Shown one piece after another: positions 8,973 through 20,100 of a DNA stretch of 64,000 nt. The stretch comes from UBA4416 sp044353195. GTDB taxonomy: Bacteria; Bacteroidota; Bacteroidia; B-17B0; Aurantibacillaceae. A model generated the notes under the pieces. That model had not been told where the DNA came from. It did not search any database and saw nothing but the letters and a program-made list of their open reading frames with translations. Each line of letters starts with the position of its first letter. The stretch's first letter is position 1. The position numbers were made by a program, and so were the translations under genes. The stretch lies in contig JBILCJ010000001.1 in NCBI GenBank assembly GCA_044353195.1, positions 1 through 64,000 on the forward strand, given 5' to 3'.

Positions 8973-10175
8973 ATGCAAATTTCTAATCGACAATTATTTT
9001 TAAATCACATTGCACAAGTTTCTCCAAAGCCTATGGAACTTGAAATTATTCGCGCAAAGGGAATTTATTTGTTTGATGTAAATGAAAAATCTTATATTGA
9101 TTTTATTTCAGGAATTTCAGTAAGTAATGTTGGTCATTGTCATCCACATGTTGTAAAAGCCATACAAGAACAAGCAGAAAAATACATGCATTTAATGGTG
9201 TATGGCGAATATATTCAATCACCACAAATTCAATTAGCGAAATCTTTAACTGATTTATTGCCAGAAAATCTAAATTCGATTTTTTATACAAACTCAGGCA
9301 CCGAAGCAACAGAAGGAGCATTGAAATTAGCAAAACGTGTAACAGGTAAAACGGAAATAATTTGTTTCACTAACTCTTATCATGGTAGTACACATGGCGC
9401 ACTGAGTGTAATGGGTAATGAAGAATTTAAACAAGCTTTTCGTCCGTTATTACCAGATGTAAAAATTATCCCATACAATAACATTAATGAGGTTAAAAAA
9501 AACATCACTTCAAAAACAGCTTGCGTTATTTTAGAACCAATTCAAAGTGAAACAGGTTACACTGTTGCTGATCATCAATTTTTAAAAGCGATTAGAGAAA
9601 AATGTGATGAGCATTGTGTGTTATTAATTTTTGATGAAATACAAAATGGGTTTGGAAGAAGTGGAACTTTGTTTGCTTTTGAACAAACGGGCGTTATTCC
9701 AGATGTTTTGTTATTAGCAAAAGGAATGGGTGGAGGTATGCCAATTGGTTGCATCGTGAGTTCTCAAAAATTACTGAATGAGTTTACACACAATCCGGTT
9801 TTAGGAAACATCAATACTTTTGGTGGTAATGCCGTTTGTTGCGCGGCATCATTAGCCTGTTTACAAACTATTTTTTCTGAAAAATTAATTGATGCAATAG
9901 AAAAAAAATCTAGTTTGATACGCACACTTTTAAATCATCAAGCCATTAAATCAATCAAAGGAAAAGGATTGATGCTTTCTTTAGAATTTGAAAACACAGA
10001 TTTGAATTTTAAAATTATTGAAATGTGTATTAAAAACGGTTTAATTGTAGATTGGTTTTTATTTAATACTTATTCTATGCGTATCACACCACCATTGATT
10101 ATTACTGAAGATGAAATCAAAACAGCATGCGCCATAATTTTAAAATCTATTGATGAGGTTTTAGTTGAGGTTTAA
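8973..10175 (+). CDS. Class III PLP aminotransferase (acetylornithine/ornithine type)
   Basis: This fold-type I PLP enzyme of 400 residues probably transaminates an omega-amino group such as acetylornithine, ornithine or GABA-like substrates. Family motifs are FTNSYHGSTHGALSVMG (PLP phosphate contact region), the Asp-containing LLIFDEIQNGFGRSGTLFAFE, and the Schiff-base Lys in LLAKGMGGGMPIGC (about residue 250). TFGGNAVCCAASLA closes the active site. The substrate cannot be fixed from sequence, and no arginine-pathway genes other than the nearby divergent carB are present. It starts 38 bases after the amidohydrolase-like gene and ends at a strong terminator. Confidence 0.88.
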   Translation: MQISNRQLFLNHIAQVSPKPMELEIIRAKGIYLFDVNEKSYIDFISGISVSNVGHCHPHVVKAIQEQAEKYMHLMVYGEYIQSPQIQLAKSLTDLLPENLNSIFYTNSGTEATEGALKLAKRVTGKTEIICFTNSYHGSTHGALSVMGNEEFKQAFRPLLPDVKIIPYNNINEVKKNITSKTACVILEPIQSETGYTVADHQFLKAIREKCDEHCVLLIFDEIQNGFGRSGTLFAFEQTGVIPDVLLLAKGMGGGMPIGCIVSSQKLLNEFTHNPVLGNINTFGGNAVCCAASLACLQTIFSEKLIDAIEKKSSLIRTLLNHQAIKSIKGKGLMLSLEFENTDLNFKIIEMCIKNGLIVDWFLFNTYSMRITPPLIITEDEIKTACAIILKSIDEVLVEV

Positions 10176-10214
10176 AATTAACAAGTGTTAGTTGTATAGT
10201 TTATTATCAAACAA

Positions 10215-10246
10215 AAAAACAGCCCCGATTTATCGGGGCTGTTTTT
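10215..10246. terminator. Strong bidirectional terminator
   Basis: A perfect 14-base-pair stem (10215-10228 with 10233-10246, core CAGCCCCGA/TCGGGGCTG) has loop TTTA. It is flanked by A-runs and T-runs, so it can end both the aminotransferase and carB transcripts, which converge here. Confidence 0.92.
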
Positions 10247-10280
10247 ATATGGAATTAGTTATTTTAAAAATAAAAATGTG

Positions 10281-13091
10281 TTATTTACTTAAATATAAAT
10301 TTCGCTCACTATAAATATCTTGAAAATACTCATCGTTTAAATCGTCAATGAAATAAATGGCTTCACCAGTACTTTTCATTTCTGGTCCCAATTCTTTTTG
10401 TACTTCAGGAAATTTGTCATAACTAAATACAGGTATTTTGATAGCGTATCCTTTTTTCTTTGGTGCAAAATTAAAATCTTTTACTTTTGCGCCAAGCATT
10501 ACTTTGGTTGCATAATTTACATAAGGTTCATCATAAGCTTTAGCAATAAATGGAACGGTTCTACTCGCACGAGGGTTTGCTTCAATGATATACACAACTT
10601 CGTCTTTCACAGCAAATTGAATATTGATTAAACCAACTGTTTTTAAAGCTACTGCAATTTTCTTTGTATGATCTTCAATTTGTTTAATCACCTTTTCGCT
10701 TAATGAAAATGTTGGCAATAAAGCAAAGCTATCTCCACTGTGAATGCCTGCTGGTTCAATATGTTCCATAATTCCAACAATATAAACATCTTTTCCATCG
10801 CATATTGCATCCGCCTCCGCTTCGATAGCGCCTTGCAAGAAATGGTCTAATAAAACTTGATTCCCTGGCAAATCATTTAATAATTTCACCACGTGTTGCT
10901 CCAACTCTTCTTCATTGATAACAATTTTCATACTTTGTCCACCAAGCACATAACTCGGGCGAACCAACAACGGAAATCCTAATGTTTTTGATAAGGTTAT
11001 TGCTTCCTCAGCATCTTCAATCACACCAAATTTTGGATATGGAATATCATTGTCTTTTAATAAATTTGAAAATGCACCTCTATCTTCTGCTAAATCTAAA
11101 GATTTATAATCTGTTCCAATAATTTTTATGCCATAACGTTCTAATTTTTCGGCTAATTTTAATGCGGTTTGGCCTCCTAATTGAACAATAACGCCTTCTG
11201 GTTTTTCATGTAAAATAATATCGTAAATATGTTCCCAAAACACAGGCTCGAAATATAATTTATCAGCTGTACTAAAATCTGTACTAACGGTTTCAGGATT
11301 GCAATTTATCATAATAGTTTCATAGCCCATTTCTTTGGCTGCTAAAACTCCATGCACACAACTGTAGTCAAACTCAATACCTTGACCTATACGATTAGGA
11401 CCACTTCCTAAAATAACAATTTTCTTTTTTTCCGTTCTGATACTTTCATTTTCATCTTCAAATGTTGAGTAGTAGTAGGGTGTTTTTGCTTCAAATTCAG
11501 CAGCGCACGTGTCTACCATTTTAAACACGCGATTAATATTAAATTCTTTTCGCTTTGAATACACTTCACTTTCCAAGCATTTTAAAAGATGCGCCATTTG
11601 TCTGTCGGCGTAGCCCATTTGTTTTGCTTCGTATAATAAATCTTTTGAAATGGTTTCCAGTTTATATTTACTCACTTCATTTTCAAGTGCAATCATTTGT
11701 TCAATTTGTTCTAAAAACCACATGTCGATGCGTGTAAGTTTTTGAATAGTTTTGATGGAGATACCTAATTTCATCGCATCATAAATCATAAACAAACGAT
11801 TCCAACTTGGTCTTTCTAATCCTGCTAATAACTCTGCTTGATTTGTATTTTCTTTTCCATCAGCACCCAATCCATTTCGTTTAATTTCTAAACTCTGACA
11901 AGCTTTTTGTAACGCTTCTTGAAAGCTACGACCAATCGCCATAACTTCACCAACAGATTTCATTTGAAATCCTAGTTCACGATTACAACCTTTAAATTTA
12001 TCAAAATTCCAACGAGGTATTTTTACTATCACATAATCTAAGGTTGGCTCAAAATAAGCAGAGGTTGATTTTGTAATTTGATTAATTAGTTCATCTAACT
12101 GATAGCCAATTGCTAACTTACTTGCAATACGAGCAATTGGATAACCTGTTGCTTTACTGGCTAATGCAGAAGAACGGGATACGCGTGGATTAATTTCAAT
12201 CGCAATAATTTCTTCTTTTTCGTCATCGCTTACAGCAAACTGAACGTTACAACCACCCGCAAAATTTCCAATACTACGCATCATTTTTATAGCCATTGTA
12301 CGCATTTTTTGGTACGTACTATCGCTTAAGGTTTGCGCAGGAGCCACAGTAATACTATCTCCAGTATGCACACCCATTGGGTCAAAATTTTCTATAGAAC
12401 AAATGATGGCTACATTGTCATTATTATCTCTTAATAATTCTAATTCGTATTCTTTCCAACCTAATACAGCTTTATCTATAAGCACTTCATGTATTGGGGA
12501 AGTTTGTAAACCTCTGTTTAATAATCCATCATAATCTTCTTTATGATACACAACACTTCCTCCGCTTCCTCCTAGTGTAAAGGATGGGCGGATCACTAAT
12601 GGAAATCCGAATTCTTGAGCAATAGATTTCCCTTCTAAAAATGATTTTGCGATTTTACTTGGAGCCATGCCAACCCCAATTTCATTCATTCTTATTCTAA
12701 ATAAATCACGGTCTTCTGTTACTTTTATCGCATCAATATCTACGCCAATCATGCGCACATTGTATTTTTTCCAAATACCCATGTCATCGCATTTCAAAGC
12801 AAGATTTAATGCTGTTTGCCCTCCCATGGTAGGTAAAACCGCATCGATTTGACGTTCTTCTAAAATTTTAATAATTGATTTAACCTCTAAAGGTAATAGG
12901 TAAATGTGGTCAGCAGTTACTTTGTCGGTCATGATAGTTGCAGGATTTGAATTTATCAACGTAACTTCAATCCCTTCTTCACGCAAACTTTTTGCTGATT
13001 GTGAACCTGAATAATCAAATTCGCACGCTTGACCAATTACAATAGGACCAGAACCAATAATTAAAACTGATTTTATAGATGTATCTTTCAT
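10281..13091 (-). CDS. carB: Carbamoyl-phosphate synthase large subunit
   Basis: This subunit makes carbamoyl phosphate from bicarbonate, ammonia and two ATP for pyrimidine and arginine synthesis. The protein has the duplicated structure of the family: the first half opens with IGSGPIVIGQACEFDYSGSQ and the second with ILGSGPNRIGQGIEFDYSC (about residue 560), each followed by an ATP-grasp domain. At 936 residues it is shorter than the roughly 1070 of Escherichia coli, because the chain ends after the second half without the C-terminal MGS-type allosteric domain. This short form is common in Bacteroidota, so it is not a local truncation. carA is not adjacent. Confidence 0.96.
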   Translation of the reverse strand: MKDTSIKSVLIIGSGPIVIGQACEFDYSGSQSAKSLREEGIEVTLINSNPATIMTDKVTADHIYLLPLEVKSIIKILEERQIDAVLPTMGGQTALNLALKCDDMGIWKKYNVRMIGVDIDAIKVTEDRDLFRIRMNEIGVGMAPSKIAKSFLEGKSIAQEFGFPLVIRPSFTLGGSGGSVVYHKEDYDGLLNRGLQTSPIHEVLIDKAVLGWKEYELELLRDNNDNVAIICSIENFDPMGVHTGDSITVAPAQTLSDSTYQKMRTMAIKMMRSIGNFAGGCNVQFAVSDDEKEEIIAIEINPRVSRSSALASKATGYPIARIASKLAIGYQLDELINQITKSTSAYFEPTLDYVIVKIPRWNFDKFKGCNRELGFQMKSVGEVMAIGRSFQEALQKACQSLEIKRNGLGADGKENTNQAELLAGLERPSWNRLFMIYDAMKLGISIKTIQKLTRIDMWFLEQIEQMIALENEVSKYKLETISKDLLYEAKQMGYADRQMAHLLKCLESEVYSKRKEFNINRVFKMVDTCAAEFEAKTPYYYSTFEDENESIRTEKKKIVILGSGPNRIGQGIEFDYSCVHGVLAAKEMGYETIMINCNPETVSTDFSTADKLYFEPVFWEHIYDIILHEKPEGVIVQLGGQTALKLAEKLERYGIKIIGTDYKSLDLAEDRGAFSNLLKDNDIPYPKFGVIEDAEEAITLSKTLGFPLLVRPSYVLGGQSMKIVINEEELEQHVVKLLNDLPGNQVLLDHFLQGAIEAEADAICDGKDVYIVGIMEHIEPAGIHSGDSFALLPTFSLSEKVIKQIEDHTKKIAVALKTVGLINIQFAVKDEVVYIIEANPRASRTVPFIAKAYDEPYVNYATKVMLGAKVKDFNFAPKKKGYAIKIPVFSYDKFPEVQKELGPEMKSTGEAIYFIDDLNDEYFQDIYSERNLYLSK

Positions 13092-13125
13092 TTTCTTAAG
13101 TTTTGTTGGTATAAATAAAGCTTGA

Positions 13126-13144
13126 AAATTATTAATAATAATTT
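13126..13144. promoter_or_regulatory. AT-rich dyad upstream of carB
   Basis: AAATTATT and AATAATTT form a perfect 8-base inverted repeat around AAT, 35 bases upstream of the carB start. It could be an operator, but in DNA this AT-rich such dyads can arise by chance. Confidence 0.25.
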
Positions 13145-13247
13145 GCTAACTTTTTATACTGTTAGTAAAAAACAAACTTGGTAAAGATACATCAAGCCAT
13201 TGTAATTTCTATTTTAAGATATTCACATTTTATTAGATTTTCCAATT

Positions 13248-14918
13248 TTATGACAAGCCACTGATTACTCCATTATCATCAATATCCATTCCTTCTGATG
13301 CCGGAATGGAAGGTAATCCTGGCATTCGCATCATGTTGCCAATAATTGGGATTAAAAAACCTGCGCCTGCCGCGATTTCAAATTCACGAACGGTGATTCT
13401 AAAGTTTGTTGGTCGGCCAATAAGTGATTCGTTATCTGAAAAGGATTTTTGTGTTTTAGCCATGCAAATTGGCAATTTAGATAAACCTAATTTTTCGATA
13501 CGCTTTAAATCTTGTTCTGCTTTAGTGCTAAAATCAACTCCCTCTGCACCATAAATTTCTTTTGCGATGGTTTCTATTTTCTCAATTACGGATGAATTCC
13601 AATCGTAGAGTGGTTTAAAATTAGCTGTTGTTGTTTTTTCAATTTCATCAACAACGGCTTTTGCCAAATCTTGCGTGCCATTTCCTCCTAATAGCCAACC
13701 TTTGCTGAGCACGGCAATTACATTCAAATTAGCGCATAATTTGACAAGTTCATGAATTTCCTCATCCGAATCTGTTACAAAATGATTGATAGCGATAACA
13801 GGGTTGATGCCAAATTTTTTAATGTTTTCAATGTGCTTTTCTAAATTGCAAAATCCTTTTCGAATCTTTTCAATCGAAGGTGTGTTCAATTCTTTTGCAG
13901 TTGCACCACCATGATGTCGTAATGCACGAATAGTGGCAACAATAACAACAACACTTGGCTTTAATTTGCCATAGCCACACTTAATATCCATAAATTTTTC
14001 AGCACCCAAATCCGCACCAAATCCTGCCTCTGTAACAACATAATCGCCTAATGATAATCCCATTTTAGTTGCTAAAATTGAATTTGTTCCTTGTGCTATG
14101 TTTGCAAATGGTCCTCCATGAATAATAGCAGGATTACCTTCAAGTGTTTGAACTAAGTTGGGTTGAATAGCATCTTTTAATAAGATTGTCATGGCATTTT
14201 CAGCTTTTAAATCACGGGCATAAACAGGTTGATTGCTGTAAGTAAAACCAACGAAAATATTTCCTAATTTTTCTTTTAAATCAGAAATACTAGTTGATAA
14301 ACATAAAATGGCCATTATTTCGGAAGCGGCAGTAATGTTAAATCCATCTTGTCTCATTATTCCATTCGCTTTACCGCCTATGCCAATAATGATGTTCCTC
14401 AAACTTCGATCATTCATATCAATAACACGTTTCCAAACAACAGTTCTTGGATCTAATTTTATTTCATGCTCATGATTTTGAATTACATTATCAATAATAG
14501 CAGCTAAAAAATTATTTGCTTTTTCAATTGCCGAAAAATCACCTGTAAAATGTAAATTAATATCTTCCATAGGAATGACCTGCGAATGTCCTCCTCCAGC
14601 TGCACCACCTTTTATTCCAAAAACTGGACCTAAAGAAGGTTCACGTAACACAACTATACTTTTCTTTCCAATTTTATTTAATCCTTCGTTTAAACCAATC
14701 GAAACAGTTGTTTTGCCTTCGCCTGCTGGAGTAGGTGTGAGTGCAGTAACTAAAATTAATTTAGATGTTTTTATTTTTTCTTCATCAATTAGATGAAGAG
14801 GAAGTTTTGCCTTGTACTTGCCGTATAATTCCAAATCATCCTCCTCAATATTAAGTTTTTTGGCAACGATTTTAATGTGTGTTGGATTAACGGATTGTGC
14901 AATTTCTATATCTGTCAT
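13248..14918 (-). CDS. fhs: Formate-tetrahydrofolate ligase
   Basis: This enzyme joins formate to tetrahydrofolate with ATP to give 10-formyl-THF for purine synthesis and one-carbon flux. The 556-residue length is standard. The ATP-binding P-loop-like motif is TPTPAGEGKTTVSIGL (about residues 57-72), followed by REPSLGPVFGIKGGAAGGG, the classic Fhs signature. The C-terminus ends with IGNMMRMPGLPSIPAS. It stands alone on the minus strand downstream of a 299-base gap, with carB next in the same direction. Confidence 0.97.
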   Translation of the reverse strand: MTDIEIAQSVNPTHIKIVAKKLNIEEDDLELYGKYKAKLPLHLIDEEKIKTSKLILVTALTPTPAGEGKTTVSIGLNEGLNKIGKKSIVVLREPSLGPVFGIKGGAAGGGHSQVIPMEDINLHFTGDFSAIEKANNFLAAIIDNVIQNHEHEIKLDPRTVVWKRVIDMNDRSLRNIIIGIGGKANGIMRQDGFNITAASEIMAILCLSTSISDLKEKLGNIFVGFTYSNQPVYARDLKAENAMTILLKDAIQPNLVQTLEGNPAIIHGGPFANIAQGTNSILATKMGLSLGDYVVTEAGFGADLGAEKFMDIKCGYGKLKPSVVVIVATIRALRHHGGATAKELNTPSIEKIRKGFCNLEKHIENIKKFGINPVIAINHFVTDSDEEIHELVKLCANLNVIAVLSKGWLLGGNGTQDLAKAVVDEIEKTTTANFKPLYDWNSSVIEKIETIAKEIYGAEGVDFSTKAEQDLKRIEKLGLSKLPICMAKTQKSFSDNESLIGRPTNFRITVREFEIAAGAGFLIPIIGNMMRMPGLPSIPASEGMDIDDNGVISGLS

Positions 14919-15217
14919 AATTTTTATTTTAATGCATTAAAGCTACTATCTATTTTTTTACTACAAACATAATGGAAATAAAAATGAGATTTGTTTTACA
15001 TGATCTTTTTTTCTTTTTAGTAATTCAAGAATCTAGTCATAAAACATAACTCTTTAGTTCCATTATCAACCTTCTATTAACAACAAAAAACCTATTTATC
15101 AAGCACTTACATTTTCAGTAATGTGTATTTAGTTAATTACTCCATTTTTTGTTAATAACCCAACTTTAATAGGGTCTAAAGCCTTCGTATTTTTAGATAT
15201 TAAACAAAATTGTATTA
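14919..15217. other. Divergent intergenic region between fhs and the SMC-like operon
   Basis: This AT-rich region of 299 bases should hold both divergent promoters. On the minus strand TATGTTTG (14964-14971 read in reverse) is an acceptable -7 box for fhs but lacks a -33 partner. No convincing consensus was found for the plus-strand operon, and no small reading frame or RNA-like structure was recognised. Confidence 0.5.
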
Positions 15218-16459
15218 ATGAGTTTACAAGTTAATGTAAAAGATTTATTGTCGAATTTATACACTAATCGTGGTGTGATAGAATTGTTATTTGGTCAACG
15301 TGATCAAATAACTGTCAATGAATTATTGGGAAGGGACGATATTAGCGAAGAGCAATACCGAAAATTAGTTTCATTAGATATTTTATTTGAATACGAAAAT
15401 GTAGTTAGTTTAAATGACGCAGTGGTAAGCATGTTCGAAGATTTTATGGAAATTGGAGAAGTGACCCCAGGTTTCATAAATGACTACATCAATGAATTAA
15501 AACGTCATATTCGTTTTTATCAAGAGGCTCGTGAAATGAGGTTTTTGCGCAGTATCAAAAAATATTTAAAGAGAATTAATTCTACGTTGACAAGAGAGAT
15601 TATTAAGCTCCAAAAAAATGTGGATGATACTTATAAAAATGAAGGGAATTACCGCATTAAGTTACAGAAACTAGAAGATTACAGAGAAAAGCGTGATACG
15701 ATTATTGATTTTATAAAGCAAACTTCTGCTATTGTTGATGAAACAAGAGTTCTGTTTAATATTACAAATGATACAGAATTATTTGGCATTGTATCTTCAT
15801 TGAAATCAAGTTTGATTGAAAACCTCGATTTCTTAATTGAAATACAAACTGATATTACAGATTTTATTAATAAGATTCAGTTTCAATTAGATGTTTATAA
15901 AAAAGCTCAGCGTTTAAAAGAGGTTAAAGATCATGGGGCATTGCACTATAAAACTAATTTCAAGGAAATTGTAGGTTCTATCAACACGCTTAAGCACAAT
16001 GGTCACAAAACACCAAAAACAAAAATCCCAATGGAGTTTTTGTATAGCGATGAAGGCCATGTTTTGTGTAAACGCATTGCAGAAAAATATAAAATAACAC
16101 GATTAATGGTTCGTGGAGTTGCCGATAAAATGTCGGTTAACTTTAAAGATAAAGGTCTAGAACAAAATATAAAATTAGATACTGAAAAGTTAGTTGAACG
16201 TTTTTTAGATCAAACGAAACAAAATTTATTTGAGTATCTAATTGAGTATAAATTCCCGAAAGCAATTGGTAACGTTTCTTTTGAAGATAGACTATCCTTG
16301 TTTGTTGAAATTGCGATGGAATATCAAACCAAATTAGATTTTAAATATCGACTTCAATACCATGATTATATTGAAGAAGAAACTAAAATAAAAAAGCGAT
16401 TAGGTTATACATTGATTGTGCCAATTAAAGAAAAAACAAAAAAAGAAAAAATTAAATAG
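15218..16459 (+). CDS. Kleisin-like subunit of a condensin-type complex (MksF/JetA-like)
   Basis: The 413-residue protein has no family I can name with certainty. Residues 1-95 look like a winged-helix fold (DLLSNLYTNRGVIELLFG, ISEEQYRKLVSLDILFEYE). The middle, about 95-250, is strongly helical and charged like the linker of MukF/MksF/JetA kleisins, and the C-terminal part could be a second winged helix (LVERFLDQTKQNLFEYLIEY). It is first in a tight operon followed by a small MksE-sized gene (30-base gap) and a 1227-residue SMC-like ATPase. This is the gene order of mksFEB and jetABC, so a kleisin role is inferred from context and architecture rather than from a motif. Confidence 0.65.
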   Translation: MSLQVNVKDLLSNLYTNRGVIELLFGQRDQITVNELLGRDDISEEQYRKLVSLDILFEYENVVSLNDAVVSMFEDFMEIGEVTPGFINDYINELKRHIRFYQEAREMRFLRSIKKYLKRINSTLTREIIKLQKNVDDTYKNEGNYRIKLQKLEDYREKRDTIIDFIKQTSAIVDETRVLFNITNDTELFGIVSSLKSSLIENLDFLIEIQTDITDFINKIQFQLDVYKKAQRLKEVKDHGALHYKTNFKEIVGSINTLKHNGHKTPKTKIPMEFLYSDEGHVLCKRIAEKYKITRLMVRGVADKMSVNFKDKGLEQNIKLDTEKLVERFLDQTKQNLFEYLIEYKFPKAIGNVSFEDRLSLFVEIAMEYQTKLDFKYRLQYHDYIEEETKIKKRLGYTLIVPIKEKTKKEKIK

Positions 16460-16489
16460 TTAGGTTATAACATTAACATACAAATTAAT

Positions 16490-17098
16490 ATGGAAGACTC
16501 AATAAATTTCAACTTACCAAAACAAACACACGATATTTTTTCGGTAATGGCTCGAGGTGCTTTTATATCGAGTAATGGAAGTCGTGATGGCATGAATAGG
16601 TTGTATGACGTGATTAATAATCCAGACAATTTTGATAGACTTCAAGCTTATTTTAATGTGATTAGATATAATATCGAACGAGGAAATAACTTTTTTTATT
16701 TTGCGAAATTAAGTGAACCCAATAGTGAAATTGAAAAAAAACTTGAACGATTTGAGCGCTATATAGATATTATTGATTTGTTTGCTAGTATGGATAACAA
16801 AATTGGTATTGGATCTCGATTTCGTCCGGGAGAAATTGCTGAAGAGTGTAATGCAAATGTTCGTTTAAAACAGAAATTGCAAAAAATTCCATTATACCGT
16901 TCAGAAACATTACACAATAAAGTACGCGAAATCTGTGATCTTATGAGTAGAGATTCTTTTTTAGAATTAGAAGATGAAAAAACTGAATCATACAAAGTTT
17001 TAGATTCTTATTCTTACTTATTGGAAATTATTAATTCTGTTGCTATATACGAAGATGGTTCAGAAACGAATGACGCGCAAGGATTAGTTTATAATTAA
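16490..17098 (+). CDS. MksE/JetB-like small subunit of the condensin-type complex
   Basis: This soluble protein of 202 residues has no signal peptide or membrane segment and is mostly helical with acidic patches. Its size and middle position between the kleisin-like and SMC-like genes fit the KITE/MksE/JetB role, a winged-helix dimer that bridges kleisin and DNA. The region from about residue 70 to 160, including ERFERYIDIIDLFASM and FRPGEIAEECNAN, reads like helices followed by a small wing. Ten bases separate its stop from the ATPase gene. The function is inferred from gene neighbourhood; I do not recognise the family from sequence alone. Confidence 0.6.
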   Translation: MEDSINFNLPKQTHDIFSVMARGAFISSNGSRDGMNRLYDVINNPDNFDRLQAYFNVIRYNIERGNNFFYFAKLSEPNSEIEKKLERFERYIDIIDLFASMDNKIGIGSRFRPGEIAEECNANVRLKQKLQKIPLYRSETLHNKVREICDLMSRDSFLELEDEKTESYKVLDSYSYLLEIINSVAIYEDGSETNDAQGLVYN

Positions 17099-17108
17099 AA
17101 TTTTTAAA

Positions 17109-20100
17109 ATGGATAACTGTAGAATATTAAATAGAATTGTACAAATAAATATTGCCAACGTAAAGTATACGGATTTAGAGTTGAGTGGTAATACATGTTT
17201 TGTTGGCACAAATAATTTCGGAAAAACATCGTTGCAACGAGCTATTTTGTTTTTTTATAGTGCAAATACTAGAGGGTTAGGTATTTCTCCTTCACAAAAA
17301 CCGTTTGACGAACATTACTTTAAATTCGAAAACTCTTATTTAATATATGAAATACGTACAGAAGATAAACCTTTTTTTGTTATTGTTTATCGTCACAACA
17401 AATTAGTGTTCCGTTTTGTAGATGCTGAATACTCACCCGATTTTTTCTTTAATGAAAATGACGAGGCCTTAAAAATTAAAGAAGTTATTTCTGGCTTTGA
17501 TAAACGTGGTGTATTTTATTCAGGACAAATTGATACGTTTGAACGATATCGTAATATCTTGTACGGAACTGAAACAGATAAGTCATTAACTAAATTTCAT
17601 TTACTAAAAGGGAATGAAAAATATCAAAATATACCTAAATCTATTACTAATGTTTTCTTAAGTTCTAAAAGTAGTATCGATAGCCGTTTTATTAAAGATT
17701 TCATTGCCAACTCGCTTTCAACTGAGAATAGTAGTATTAAGTTAGAGCAAGTTGATAGACAATTACGTCAGTTTAATGAAAAATATTCTGACATCGAAAC
17801 GTATCTAAAAAAGGAAACACAACAACTGATTGAATTTATTGATAAAAAATATGACCAAGTGCACATGCTGAAAGGTGCGCAAATGGAAATGGCTGATAAA
17901 CTTGGTAGCAGTTTACGTTATGCTGAAACGCAGAACGAAACTGTTATTAAAGCATCGCAAGCAAAACAAGAAGAACTAGATAAAATAACAGAAGCTCACG
18001 ACGATCAAAAAATCGCTTTAGAAGAAAAGCAAAAGGATGTGCGTGAAGAAATTGGTTATTATGATAGAACGATTCGTGAAGCCAATAAGAAATTAAAAGA
18101 GTACAAAGAGAAAAATATAGACGAAGCGGTTGGGAAAAATGCAGAAAGAGATAAGCTTCAAGTAGAATATAATATTGCAAGACGAGAATATGAATCTTTA
18201 ACGAGTAATGTTCAAAGTATTGAAATGAAATATGCTTCATTAGTTGAGCAATTAAGAAATGATAAAACTGCTTATGTAAATAAAATAAACTCTAAAACAA
18301 GTGAAATTTTTAATCACTATAACGAGTTACAATTATTGCAAAAAAACGAATACAGTAAAAAAGATGTTGAATTAAAACAAAAACGAGAAGAAGCTTTAAC
18401 AGAAATCAACGCTGATATTACGACCAAACAAATTGAGTTTAATGAATTAAAGGCAGAGGAAAAAGTTATTCGTAATACACGGTTTTATGAAACTGAAATC
18501 AAGGCTCAAGAAACGGAATTAGCTGATTTAAGAGCGATTAATTATAAGAATAAAAGTGAATTAGCTATTAAAAATAATCTTGTTCAAAGTAATCAAAAGG
18601 AATGGGAAAATTTAGAGCTTCGACTTAAAACATCTTTGAATAATCAAATTCAGATCACTAATAATGAAATTATTAGGGTTAAAACTGAGATTAAAGCAAT
18701 CGAAGAGAAATTGAATGTTCAGCATGATGCCTTGTATGGTTATTTAGAAAAAAATGTAAAAGACTGGCATACAACTATAGGTAAAGTAGTAAATGAAGAA
18801 TTACTATTTCGTACAGATTTAAATCCTTCAAAAGTTGATGATAAAGGATTGTCAATGTATGGCATTTCTTTAAAGTTGGATGATGTAAAAGTTGTTTCAA
18901 AAACAATTGAAGAATACCAATTTGAAAAGAACGAAAGACTTGCTATTATTAGAGATTTAGAAGAATCGTTAAATCAATTTCAAGGAACAAACACTGAAGA
19001 GAAAATGTTGGCTGCTGATAAATTCGGTAAGCAATTAGGGGAATTGAAAGAAGATTTAAAAGTGTTGACTTACTCTTTAGAGTTAGCAGAAAAACGCGAG
19101 AAAAAATTAATTCTTGAATTAGAGGATTGGAAACAACGTGCTAGTAAAGAAGTAGAAGAATCTTTGACTGGCAACAAACAAAAAGTAAATCTAATCGAAG
19201 AAGAATTAGCAATCTTAAATAAAAAGAAAAATAATTTATTGAATGATTTCAATACTCAACTCGATAAATTAAAAGCTTTTAATGATGAGCGTTTAGCTGA
19301 TTTGAAAGGAAGGCAAGAAACTGAAATTAGTGAGTTAGAAGTTGAGAAGAAAAATCAAGTTAAAGAATACGAGGAAAAAGAAACAGAGTTAAGCAACGAA
19401 AAAGAAACTAATTTTAAAGCGAAAGGTGTTGATAGTAAAGAAATAAAACGAATAGATGCTAAAATTAAAGAACTTCAAGATGCGTTAAAAGAAATTGATC
19501 AATACTCGCAAGTTGTTAGCGATTACTTGAAAGATAAACGCGAAATTTTTGATAAACTTCCTGATTTAATTCAGAAAAAAGAGGAATACGTTAAAACAGC
19601 TAATGATTTAACTAACGAGTTAGAAGAAATTTCTCGCAAGTTTAATATCAAACGTATGGAGTTGAATAAACAAAAACGTGCGTTTGAAGAAGAATTAATT
19701 GAGTTTAATAACGGTATCAATTATTTTACTAAAAACTTCCGTGAAACTCCTGTGTTTAATAAGTATGCAGACATCATAGATAGAGCAGAACCTAAAAAAA
19801 CAAATTATAGTGTCATGGATTTGTGCACTCAATTATTAAAAAATGATTCGCACTTTAATGAAGAGTACACTGCTTTTCAACGATACGTTAATGAGTTTTC
19901 TGGTAAGTTTAGGATTGATAACCATTTTAATTTCATCATTCGTAATGATGCTACACAAGGTGAATACGAGCGCTTTGCTCAAAATTTACGTTCGTTTATA
20001 AATGAAAACAAAATCGAATTATCCATTGCAGAAACAGCTACTCAAATTGGGTTAGTAACAGATAGTATCGCCACTAAAGTGAAGGAACTGAGTGGGCAAA

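Noticed and set aside
10281..13091. carB as a truncated gene
   Set aside because: The missing C-terminal allosteric domain is normal for many Bacteroidota CarB proteins, and both synthetase halves are intact.
17947..18240. Antisense frame inside the SMC-like gene
   Set aside because: The coiled-coil codons on the plus strand give a Leu/Phe-rich reverse translation; there is no start context or domain.
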